Shown piece after piece: positions 33,993-42,455 of a stretch of 64,000 bases of DNA. The stretch is from Tychonema sp. LEGE 06208. Lineage in GTDB: Bacteria > Cyanobacteriota > Cyanobacteriia > Cyanobacteriales > Microcoleaceae. The stretch is from positions 36,544 to 100,543 of the forward strand of contig NZ_JADEWT010000007.1 in NCBI RefSeq assembly GCF_015207505.1, in the 5' to 3' direction. Every line of letters begins with the position of its first letter. The stretch's first letter is position 1. The position numbers and the translations under genes were made by a program. A model generated the notes under the pieces. The model saw only the letters and a program-made list of their open reading frames with translations. It did not search any database and was not told where the DNA came from.

Positions 33993-35165
33993 TTAAGCTG
34001 CATACCAGATGGATTCTACGGTTTGAGCGATCGCACTCGCGGACGTTTCCCCATTTTGCACCGATTCTGCGTCGAGTACAACTGTAACGTGACCGAGTTT
34101 GCGACCGGGACGCGATAGTTTCTTACCATACCAATGTACAAAAGCGCCACTAATTTGTGCCAGTTGTTTTCGTTTTTCTACATAATCGGACTCGGCAGAC
34201 TCGTAGCCGAGCAAATTTACCATCACAGCACCTGCACATTTCAAATCGCAATTGCCTAAAGGGAGTTGACAAACTGCGCGCAAATGCTGTTCAAATTGTG
34301 AAGTTTCGCAAGCATCGATGGTGAAATGTCCCGAGTTGTGGGTGCGGGGGGCAATTTCATTGACTAACAGCTTATTGTCGGCGGTTAAAAATAATTCTAT
34401 GCCGAATACGCCGACAGCTTCCAAACTGTTGAGGAGAGTGCGGGCGATCGCACCTGCTTCGGCTTTCAGATCTAAACTAATATCGGCGGGCGCGATTACC
34501 ACGCGACAAACCTGATTTTGCTGTTGGGTTTCGACGATCGGGTAAATTGCAATTTCGCCAGCGGGCGATCGAGCAGCAATCACGGCCAACTCGCGATCGA
34601 ACGGCACATACTCTTCTACCAGTAAAGACTGGCCTTTAAGTTTAGCACTAATCGACTCAAAACTCTCCCGATCCTTGACAATAAAAGTACCTTGGCCGTC
34701 ATAACCGTGACGGCGAACTTTGACCACAAACGGAAAGTCGATCGGCAAATCCGCGCCGCAATCCCATGTCCAAAACCTCGGAGTTGGCAAACCCAAACCT
34801 TTTAAATAACAGCGCTGCACGTACTTATCCAACAACGGAGAAAGCGACGACAAACTCGGCTGAAATAAAACACCTTGCTGTTCTAGCGATCGCAAACCAT
34901 CTAAATCAACAAACTCATTTTCAAAAGTAATAACATCGCAGCCAGTAGCCAATTGTGCAGTAGCATTAACATCATCAATAGCAGCCAAAACAGCACCCGC
35001 AGCAACCGAAACTGCCGGGTCAGTAGCATTAGGAGTTTGCACTACCAATTCAATACCCAGCGCGCTAGCAGCATCTCCCATCATCGAAGCTAGCTGGCCG
35101 CCGCCGACAACGCCCACCCGCTTCAATTTGGCAGACGAACTCGCAGCGGTTTGATTTGATTTCAT
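33993..35165 (-). CDS. purK: N5-carboxyaminoimidazole ribonucleotide synthase
   Basis: An ATP-grasp enzyme that carboxylates AIR to N5-CAIR in purine synthesis. Features are the N-terminal VGVVGGGQLASMMGDAAS, the ATP-grasp core DFPFVVKVRRHGYDGQGTFI, EEYVPFDRELAVIAARSPAG, and the C-terminal metal and substrate loop LVNEIAPRTHNSGHFTIDAC. At 390 residues it is complete. It is divergent from purD with a 337-base gap. No purE is adjacent here. Confidence 0.95.
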   Translation of the reverse strand: MKSNQTAASSSAKLKRVGVVGGGQLASMMGDAASALGIELVVQTPNATDPAVSVAAGAVLAAIDDVNATAQLATGCDVITFENEFVDLDGLRSLEQQGVLFQPSLSSLSPLLDKYVQRCYLKGLGLPTPRFWTWDCGADLPIDFPFVVKVRRHGYDGQGTFIVKDRESFESISAKLKGQSLLVEEYVPFDRELAVIAARSPAGEIAIYPIVETQQQNQVCRVVIAPADISLDLKAEAGAIARTLLNSLEAVGVFGIELFLTADNKLLVNEIAPRTHNSGHFTIDACETSQFEQHLRAVCQLPLGNCDLKCAGAVMVNLLGYESAESDYVEKRKQLAQISGAFVHWYGKKLSRPGRKLGHVTVVLDAESVQNGETSASAIAQTVESIWYAA

Positions 35166-35502
35166 GTGAGTAAAATTCCTGGTGTCAACTTTCCTATTTT
35201 ATCGCGATTTGTCCCCCGATGAATTACATTAATTGAACAGTTAAAAGCCAGAAAAGAGTTTTAATTGCATGATTTTTTCGAGGCAGAACCTAGAAAAAAT
35301 GGGTGGCGAAAGTCTTTAATTCTTGCACGAACCCAGCATTAGGGAAACAGCAGTTGAGCCGCAGCCTTCCATAAAAGTGCCACATCTAGCAATTCCCTAG
35401 CGCTAAGCATGGCATAATTGAGGGCGCTGCAAAAAGCAGATAGACAGGTGCAAACACTGAAAATCAAACATTCAGAGAACAAAATTTATAGGTGAGGATG
35501 CT
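35166..35502. other. Divergent purK-purD promoter region
   Basis: A 337-base gap between two purine genes. I saw no repeat array and no riboswitch-like structure that I could support. The purD ribosome site AGGTGAGG lies at about 35492. Confidence 0.5.
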
Positions 35503-36783
35503 GTGAAAGTTTTGGTTGTGGGGAATGGAGGTCGCGAACACGCGATCGTAAAAAAACTGCTAGAATCTACGCGGATTAAACAAGTCTTCTGCGTACCTGG
35601 CAACGGTGGCACAGCTACCACCAAAGGCTGTCAAAATCTGTCGCTCAACATCGACGACTTCCAAGGCATCGAACGCTTTGTGATGGTCAACAACATCGGA
35701 TTAGTGATAGTAGGGCCCGAATTGCCCCTATCGCTAGGCATCGTTGACTACTTCCAACAAAAAAAAGTGATGATTTTTGGCCCCACTAAAGCCGGTGCCC
35801 AAATAGAATCGAGCAAATCCTGGGCCAAACAATTGATGCTCGAAGCAGGCATCCCCACACCCAAAGCTGCCGTATTTACCAACGCAGAAGCCGCCAAAGC
35901 CTACGTTGTGGAGCAAGGAATTCCCATAGTCATCAAAGCAGACGGACTAGCATCAGGCAAAGGAGTCACCGTTGCTACTACCATCAAAATGGCTCACAGT
36001 GCCATCAACACCATTTTCCGCGGCGAATTCGGCAGCGATAACATCCGAGTCGTTGTCGAAGAATTTTTAACAGGTCAAGAAGTCTCGATTCTCGCCCTCA
36101 CCGACGGAATCGTAGTAGAACCCCTGCTGCCGGCCCAAGACCACAAAGCCATCGGCGAAGGCGACAAGGGAGCCAACACAGGCGGTATGGGAGCCTACGC
36201 CCCAGCCCCAATTGTCACCCCGGAACTGATGGACAGGATTCAAACAGAAGTTCTCGAACCTACCGTCGCAGCGCTGCAAAAACGCAATATCGACTACCGG
36301 GGCGTTCTCTACGCAGGTTTAATGATTACAGCGGAAGGAGAACCGAAAGTCTTAGAATTTAACTGCCGTTTCGGAGATCCCGAAACTCAAGCGGTTTTGT
36401 CCCTGTTGGAAACTCCCCTAGAAGATTTGGTGCTGGCTTGTTGTCAGCAGCGTCTCGGCGAATATCCCATTCGCTGGAAGTCGGGGGCTGCTGTGTGCGT
36501 AGTTTTGGCTTCGGGGGGCTATCCTGGAAGTTACCAAAAAGGCAAAGTTATTACAGGTATTGAGGAAGCTGAAGCCAACGGTGCAGAGGTGTTTCACGCC
36601 GGTACTCAGTTGAAGCAGCAGTTAGTTACCGAGGGCGGCCGCGTTTTGGGCGTGACTGCGACGGGGGAAACTTTGGAACAAGCTATAAACAAAGCTTACA
36701 CAGCGGTAGATTGCATCCAATTTGAAGGTGTCTACTGTCGCCGCGACATCGGCCGTCGAGCCCTGGGCGATCGCAGCAATTAG
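35503..36783 (+). CDS. purD: Phosphoribosylamine-glycine ligase
   Basis: An ATP-grasp enzyme that makes glycinamide ribonucleotide. The N-terminus is MKVLVVGNGGREHAIVKKLL, the core has EQGIPIVIKADGLASGKGVT and GEGDKGANTGGMGAYAPAP, and the substrate part is FNCRFGDPETQAVL. The start is GTG at 35503 with AGGTGAGG upstream. The 426-residue length is normal. It lies upstream of nblS, a linkage I recall from other cyanobacteria, here with a 423-base repeat-filled gap. Confidence 0.96.
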   Translation: MKVLVVGNGGREHAIVKKLLESTRIKQVFCVPGNGGTATTKGCQNLSLNIDDFQGIERFVMVNNIGLVIVGPELPLSLGIVDYFQQKKVMIFGPTKAGAQIESSKSWAKQLMLEAGIPTPKAAVFTNAEAAKAYVVEQGIPIVIKADGLASGKGVTVATTIKMAHSAINTIFRGEFGSDNIRVVVEEFLTGQEVSILALTDGIVVEPLLPAQDHKAIGEGDKGANTGGMGAYAPAPIVTPELMDRIQTEVLEPTVAALQKRNIDYRGVLYAGLMITAEGEPKVLEFNCRFGDPETQAVLSLLETPLEDLVLACCQQRLGEYPIRWKSGAAVCVVLASGGYPGSYQKGKVITGIEEAEANGAEVFHAGTQLKQQLVTEGGRVLGVTATGETLEQAINKAYTAVDCIQFEGVYCRRDIGRRALGDRSN

Positions 36784-37011
36784 GCATTGCGCGATCGACC
36801 GCCATCGGAAAGCCAAGCATTCTCAAAGTAGAAGTGTAACAATGAAGTTTGGCATCTCTGCGGTGGCGGTAGCGGACAAGTCGCTGCAGAAAATTCGATC
36901 GACCAAAAACTCTATTAAGCAAATTTACCTAATTAAACGTGAAATATCGATCGCTAAAAAGATTGCTGTGTATATCTTCTTCCCTTTTACCTTGTTGCCC
37001 GATCGCTAATG

Positions 37012-37168
37012 ACCCATGACCCATGACCCAGGACGGAAAGGGAGCGGGGACACTCGCACTACTACTGACTAATAACTACTGACTACTGACTACTGACTAA
37101 TAACTACTGACTAATAACTACTGACTACTGACTACTGACTACTGACTACTGACTAATAACTACTGACT
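37012..37168. repeat. TGACCCA and ACTGACT/AATAACT arrays
   Basis: Three TGACCCA units, a degenerate GGACGGAAAGGGAGCGGGGA unit and then about 15 heptamers of TACTGAC and TAATAAC type lie directly upstream of nblS. Its order of parts resembles 7085-7216. The remainder of 36784-37206 shows no gene. Confidence 0.9.
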
Positions 37169-37206
37169 TAATCTTGTTTTTAATATTGAACTGGTGAACT
37201 GGTAAA

Positions 37207-39375
37207 ATGCTGGCCATACTAAACAAAATCGGAGAAATTATTGCCCGCTGGTGGTCGGATTTTACCCTCCAGACTCGCCTGATGGCTGCTGCTACCCTCG
37301 TAGTTTCGTTAATTATGAGCGGCTTGACTTTCTGGGCCGTGAATACTATCCAGGAAGATGCCCGACTTAACGATACCCGCTACGGCCGCGATCTCGGCTT
37401 GCTGTTATCGGCAAATGTGGCGCCAATGATTGCGAAGAACGATCGCTCCGAAGTCGCCCGCTTTTCCCGACAATTTTACAGCAGCACCTCCAGCGTCCGC
37501 TATATGCTGTACGCCGACGAAGGAGGAGATATTTTTCTGGGGATACCTTTCTCCGAATCCGAGGTGCGTACTTCCCTGACACTGCGCCGCCAAATTAAAC
37601 TCCCGGATAATTTTATCGCCGACATTGAGGCGAGAAATTTGACTTCTGTGCCTTTGGTGCGGCAGCATTTGACGCCCGATGGAGAAGTTACCGACGTATT
37701 TGTGCCACTAATTCACGAAGACAAGTATTTGGGAGTTTTGGCGATCGGCATTAACCCAAATCCCGCAGCAGTGATATCTTCAAATCTGACTAGGGATGTC
37801 ACTTTAGCAGTATTTGTCACCATTTGGGTGATGGTTATTTTGGGGGCTGTATTTAATGCCCTGACAATTACTCACCCGATCAAACAATTAGTATTTGGGG
37901 TCAAAAATATCGCTGGCGGGAATTTTAAGCAGCGAGTTGACCTGCCTTTGGGCGGAGAATTGGGCGAGTTGATTGGCAGTTTTAACGAGATGGCCGAGAA
38001 ATTAGAAAGTTATGAAGAACAAAATATTGAAGAGTTGACAGCGGAAAAAGCGAAGCTGGAAACTTTGGTTTCAACTATTGCTGACGGGGCGCTGTTGTTG
38101 GATGCGAATTTGCAGGTAATTTTAGTCAACCCGACGGGGAGGCGGATTTTTGGATGGGAAGGTAAAAATGCGATGGGAATTAATGTCCTGCAGATTTTAC
38201 CAGCAGAAGTGCAGCGCGATTTGGCAAGACCCCTGCAGGAAATAGCTGCGGGCGATCGCGAAGGCGGCGAATTTCGGATTTCTCTAAAAGAACCCGTCAA
38301 CCGCACAATTCGGATTCTGCTAACCACCGTAATTCTCCACAAAGCCCCTGGTGCAGAACCGCTTTGCAAAAGCTGCGTCCGCGACGAAGAAAATACCTGT
38401 ACCGAGTCGCAACGCCCGATCGCAGTAGAGTGTACTTTCTACGAAGAAGCCTCCAAACATCAAGGTTCTGGACAGTACCGAGAAAGTCTCAAAGGCATCG
38501 CCATGACAGTTCAGGACATCACCCGCGAAGTAGAATTAAATGAGGCTAAAAGCAATTTTATTAGCAATATTTCTCACGAATTGAGAACGCCTTTATTTAA
38601 TATCAAATCTTTTATTGAAACTCTCTACGAGTACGGAGAAGACCTGCAAGAAAGCGAGCGCCGGGAATTTCTAGAAATTGCCAATCGAGAAACCGATCGC
38701 CTCACCCGTTTAGTCAACGACGTGTTAGACTTGTCGCGCCTGGAATCCTGCCGAATCTATGAATTAGAGGCCGTTGACCTCCCGCAAGCAGTTGAACAAA
38801 CCCTGCGGACTTATCAGTTAAATGCCAAGGATAAAGGCATCGAATTAGAGCAACAAGTTGACCCGTGTTTGCCGCCCGCTTTAGGTCATTACGATTTGCT
38901 GCTGCAAGTATTTGCAAATTTAGTAGGAAATGCCTTAAAGTTTACCGAGGCTGGCGGCAAAGTGGCAATTCGAGCGTATTTGATAGAGTCGGAGGAGGCA
39001 ACCCACAAAGACGACACATCCGGGAACCACAACTTATTACCTGACTCTATAGATTTTCCGGTAGTGCGGATAGAAATTTCTGATACTGGTATTGGTATAG
39101 ATACCGCAGACCAAAAAGCAATTTTCGAGCGCTTTTTCCGGGTAGAAAACCGAGTTCACACTCTAGAAGGAACGGGGTTAGGTCTTTCTATTGTCCGCAA
39201 CATTATTGACAAGCACCACACTAAAATTAATTTAGTGAGCGAAGTTAATGTGGGTACGACTTTCTGGTTTGACTTAGCAGTTTATCAGCCGAAACAATCA
39301 CTAGATATGGAAAATGCTTGGCCGGTGGAAGCACAGGTTGAGACTGAAACAACTTCGACGAGTCATGTTAAGTAA
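37207..39375 (+). CDS. nblS: NblS/Hik33-type sensor histidine kinase
   Basis: A 722-residue membrane kinase controlling responses to high light, cold and nutrient stress, including phycobilisome degradation. Two membrane segments (about 24-46 and 196-218) bracket a periplasmic domain. A HAMP (about 219-270), a PAS domain (about 283-440) and the kinase core follow. The phosphohistidine is H457 in ISHELRTPLFN, and the ATP-site N, G1 and G2 boxes are NLVGNALKF, ISDTGIGID and EGTGLGLSI. In the PAS region C387-x2-C390-x7-C398-x10-C409 forms a cysteine group. The ATG is at 37207. Confidence 0.92.
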   Translation: MLAILNKIGEIIARWWSDFTLQTRLMAAATLVVSLIMSGLTFWAVNTIQEDARLNDTRYGRDLGLLLSANVAPMIAKNDRSEVARFSRQFYSSTSSVRYMLYADEGGDIFLGIPFSESEVRTSLTLRRQIKLPDNFIADIEARNLTSVPLVRQHLTPDGEVTDVFVPLIHEDKYLGVLAIGINPNPAAVISSNLTRDVTLAVFVTIWVMVILGAVFNALTITHPIKQLVFGVKNIAGGNFKQRVDLPLGGELGELIGSFNEMAEKLESYEEQNIEELTAEKAKLETLVSTIADGALLLDANLQVILVNPTGRRIFGWEGKNAMGINVLQILPAEVQRDLARPLQEIAAGDREGGEFRISLKEPVNRTIRILLTTVILHKAPGAEPLCKSCVRDEENTCTESQRPIAVECTFYEEASKHQGSGQYRESLKGIAMTVQDITREVELNEAKSNFISNISHELRTPLFNIKSFIETLYEYGEDLQESERREFLEIANRETDRLTRLVNDVLDLSRLESCRIYELEAVDLPQAVEQTLRTYQLNAKDKGIELEQQVDPCLPPALGHYDLLLQVFANLVGNALKFTEAGGKVAIRAYLIESEEATHKDDTSGNHNLLPDSIDFPVVRIEISDTGIGIDTADQKAIFERFFRVENRVHTLEGTGLGLSIVRNIIDKHHTKINLVSEVNVGTTFWFDLAVYQPKQSLDMENAWPVEAQVETETTSTSHVK

Positions 39376-39461
39376 ACTAGACTTACGCACACCATTCTAT
39401 ATATAACAGTTCTCAAAAAAATGAGATCTTGACTGACCGATATACGTCAGGTTCGATCGTT

Positions 39462-39499
39462 CGGAATGCGAGTTTTTTCTACATCAGACTCGCATTCCG
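39462..39499. terminator. Long hairpin downstream of nblS
   Basis: A perfect 12-bp inverted repeat CGGAATGCGAGT/ACTCGCATTCCG has a 14-base loop starting TTTTT. It lies between nblS and the convergent Wzy-like gene and could end either transcript, though no U-run follows the stem. Confidence 0.5.
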
Positions 39500-39622
39500 C
39501 ACGTGCGATCCGCTTTTGTTATGGTAATTAACCGGACATGGTATTAGTTATTATTGGAGCTCAGGCTAAACAGTGTGCGATCGAGTCTCCGGATTAATCA
39601 GTCTAACAAAATACTGACATCA

Positions 39623-40969
39623 TCATTTTTTATGATCCTTATCTGTCGTATCTAAGCTCAATTTTACCGATAAAACTACATACCAACACCAAGAAGTCCC
39701 AATCCCAAATAATCCCGTCTCTGTCAAATTAGTCATTAGCATAAATGTTAATAAATATAAAGGCAAAGCTGACTCGGGAAAACTTTCTTTAACTAGGTAC
39801 TTTATACCTCTAAATATATTATTAAAAAATGACAAAATAAACAACAACAATCCGACCCAACCCAGTTCGCAAAGTAGATCGATAAAACCATTGTGAGAGT
39901 GGGGTGGCACAAAACCAGTTTTAACTACCACAATTCCGTAAGCTGGATTGTCCAAGCCACGCCAAGGCTGCCAAAATCCTGCCATCCCATAACCAAATAG
40001 GGGATTATTTTGATTAATTCGATCAATAATTAAAGGCCAAAAATCGGTTCTACCCGTTAAAGTCATATCTTTTTGCAAACCATCGACAACAATAGCCTCT
40101 AAATTATTTAATACTAAAATACTTATACCTATACTCGTCACCAAAAATAATATAAAGCAGACAAAAGCCCATTTTACAGGTAATTTTTTTAATAGGGCTA
40201 GATAACTCCACAAACTGATTAATACCACTGTCAAAATTCGACTAGCACCACTACAACCTTTTTGCAACCCCACTAAAGCTATTAGGGTTATAAATAAGGA
40301 GAAATATCGATATTTCTTTTCTTTAAAAGCATATAATATCCATAAAGAAGCAGTATTAGCCATTTGAAAAGAAAAAGGGTTTTTATGACCGACAACTCCT
40401 CTCCAACAACCGTCCGCTGCTGGATTTGTTTTCACAACTCCCCATAAAGCTAATATACAACTTAGCCATCTCAATAATCCATAAATTTCCGACCAACTAT
40501 ACTGTTTACCGACATAAATAGAAACCAGTGTTATTTGCCACAGAGCACAAACAGCCCGTAAAGTAATTTCAGGAGTTTGTGACCACAAGCCAGATAGAGT
40601 CACCATCAACAAAAACAAACCCAAAAAAGGGTCTCCTGATATCCATTTAATGACTAGATAAACTGTTTTATGGATAGTTTTAGTTAATCGGGGAAATAAC
40701 ATTAATATCATCGCACTATAAATAGCAATTTGACCAATAATTGTTGGGGGTGTAGTGTTAAAGTTATATAAAACGCTAGGATGGAGTTTAGGAAAGGGCA
40801 TGGCAGTGATACCAGTGAAGGTTAAAAAAAATATCACCACAAAAATCTTTTCTAATGTGACACCAAATTTGGGATATCGTGCGACTAAAATATAAAGAGT
40901 TACACAGAAGATGGCCGCTAAACAGAAAAGCATCAACGCAAACATCGGCACCCTTAAAATATCTTTCAT
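39623..40969 (-). CDS. O-antigen ligase/polymerase (Wzy-like) membrane protein
   Basis: A 448-residue polytopic membrane protein with about ten hydrophobic segments and the Wzy_C/WaaL-type region. The polymerase-type motif GRTDFWPLIIDRINQNNPLF is followed by GYGMAGFW, and the family's PHSHNGFIDLLCELGWVGLL near residue 375 carries the H-x-H-N residues typical of the large loop. It likely polymerises or ligates an exopolysaccharide exported by the divergent genes. The start was set at 40969 because of the AGAGGT ribosome site upstream; the frame extends further to 41059 but overlaps the facing gene. Confidence 0.87.
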   Translation of the reverse strand: MKDILRVPMFALMLFCLAAIFCVTLYILVARYPKFGVTLEKIFVVIFFLTFTGITAMPFPKLHPSVLYNFNTTPPTIIGQIAIYSAMILMLFPRLTKTIHKTVYLVIKWISGDPFLGLFLLMVTLSGLWSQTPEITLRAVCALWQITLVSIYVGKQYSWSEIYGLLRWLSCILALWGVVKTNPAADGCWRGVVGHKNPFSFQMANTASLWILYAFKEKKYRYFSLFITLIALVGLQKGCSGASRILTVVLISLWSYLALLKKLPVKWAFVCFILFLVTSIGISILVLNNLEAIVVDGLQKDMTLTGRTDFWPLIIDRINQNNPLFGYGMAGFWQPWRGLDNPAYGIVVVKTGFVPPHSHNGFIDLLCELGWVGLLLFILSFFNNIFRGIKYLVKESFPESALPLYLLTFMLMTNLTETGLFGIGTSWCWYVVLSVKLSLDTTDKDHKK

Positions 40970-41003
40970 GGCTTTACCTCTATCATCAAATTTGTTGCTA
41001 CCT

Positions 41004-42434
41004 ATGAAATGGCTTACCGTTCCTGCCTTAAAAGTGCCACTGCTGGTGCTGGTACTCACTCTCTCCTACCCTCAAACCAACTTCGCTCAGTCCGGCTCCC
41101 CCGCAATCAGGATTAATACTGACTATTATTTAGGTGGTGGAGACAATATCAAAATTGATATCTACGATTTGCCCCAGCTTAGTGGGGAGTATCAAATTCC
41201 CGCTGGGGGAGCTATTCAAATCCCGATTATTGGTAGTGTTTCCCTTCAAGGATTAACTTTAGAACAGGCCGCCCAAGTTATCACTAAAGCTTATGGTCGC
41301 ATCGTCAAAAGACCTTTAGTTACCATCAGCTTACAAGCTGCCCGCCCGCTGAATATTTGGTTGTCCGGTGAAATAAGTCGTCCCGGCTCCTACTTATTAC
41401 CTCTAGCTAATGGAGGTGGAACTAGCCCATCGGTGCAGTTTCCCACACTTCCTCAAGCTTTAGAAAAAGCTGGGGGTATTCGAGCTAGCGCCGATATCCG
41501 CCGAGTAATTGTCCGACGTCGGGTCAATGGCAACCAACAAATAACTATAACTTATAACCTATGGGATTATTTACAAACTGGTCAAACAACCCAAGATATA
41601 ACGTTGCGAGATGGAGATCAAATATTGGTTCCCCCTCAAGAAACAATTAACTTAGCAGAAGTAAATCAAGTTAGTGAATCTAACTTTTCTCAACCAGCAG
41701 AGCAACCCCGTACTGTGTCAGTATTCGGAGAGGTAAAGCGCCCGGGTAGGTATGTAGTGATCGGTGGTGATACCCAAAATGGTCAAAGAACCAACGGACA
41801 ACCGACCATCATTCGAGCTTTACAACTAGCTGGGGGCATCACATCAATCGCTGATATTCGCCAAATTCAACTTCAACGTTATACTAGAAGCGGCAAACAA
41901 CAAATCAGCACTATTAACCTCTGGCAATATTTGCAAGAACAAGATACATCTCAAGATACTATGCTGCAAGAAGGGGATATTATTTTTGTCCCGACCGCGA
42001 CGGCGATCGACCCAGGAGAAGTTTCTGTTCTAGCTAATGCTAGCTTTGCTCCGGGGACTGTGCAAGTGAGTGTTATCGGAGAAGTCAATACTCCGGGGGG
42101 ACTCAAATTACCTCCTAATACTACTTTAAATCAAGCAATTATGAGTGCGGGGGGTTTCAGAGCAAGTCGCGCTAACTCTAAAGCTGTGGAACTGATCCGG
42201 CTGAATCCTAATGGCACTATATCCCGTTCCCAAATACAAATTAATTTGAATCAAGGAATCGATGCTCAAACCAACCCACTTATTCAAGATAATGATATAA
42301 TTATAGTGGCACGTTCTAGGACTGCTATCTGGGGGGACAATATTAATACGATTCTCGCACCATTTGGTAATATTATTGGTGGAATACTCGTTCCTACCAG
42401 GCTCATAGAACTGTTAAAGCTATTAGGAAATTAG
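41004..42434 (+). CDS. Polysaccharide export outer-membrane protein (Wza-like, SLBB domains)
   Basis: A 476-residue secreted protein. A signal peptide lies at residues 1-25 (LKVPLLVLVLTLSY, then NFAQ). The Poly_export domain follows (YYLGGGDNIKIDIYDLPQLS at about 34-110), then three SLBB-type blocks with repeated IWLSGEISRPGSY, VSVFGEVKRPGRY and VSVIGEVNTPGGL patterns. It lacks a lipobox cysteine after the signal, unlike E. coli Wza. The start at 41004 gives the clean signal peptide; ATG 40968 is an alternative and would overlap the facing gene's ATG. Confidence 0.9.
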   Translation: MKWLTVPALKVPLLVLVLTLSYPQTNFAQSGSPAIRINTDYYLGGGDNIKIDIYDLPQLSGEYQIPAGGAIQIPIIGSVSLQGLTLEQAAQVITKAYGRIVKRPLVTISLQAARPLNIWLSGEISRPGSYLLPLANGGGTSPSVQFPTLPQALEKAGGIRASADIRRVIVRRRVNGNQQITITYNLWDYLQTGQTTQDITLRDGDQILVPPQETINLAEVNQVSESNFSQPAEQPRTVSVFGEVKRPGRYVVIGGDTQNGQRTNGQPTIIRALQLAGGITSIADIRQIQLQRYTRSGKQQISTINLWQYLQEQDTSQDTMLQEGDIIFVPTATAIDPGEVSVLANASFAPGTVQVSVIGEVNTPGGLKLPPNTTLNQAIMSAGGFRASRANSKAVELIRLNPNGTISRSQIQINLNQGIDAQTNPLIQDNDIIIVARSRTAIWGDNINTILAPFGNIIGGILVPTRLIELLKLLGN

Positions 42435-42455
42435 GAATCAAATAACATTTGTCTT

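Noticed and set aside
36722..37009. Plus-strand frame of 95 residues after purD
   Set aside because: It starts inside purD in another frame, and its composition is unlike a real protein.
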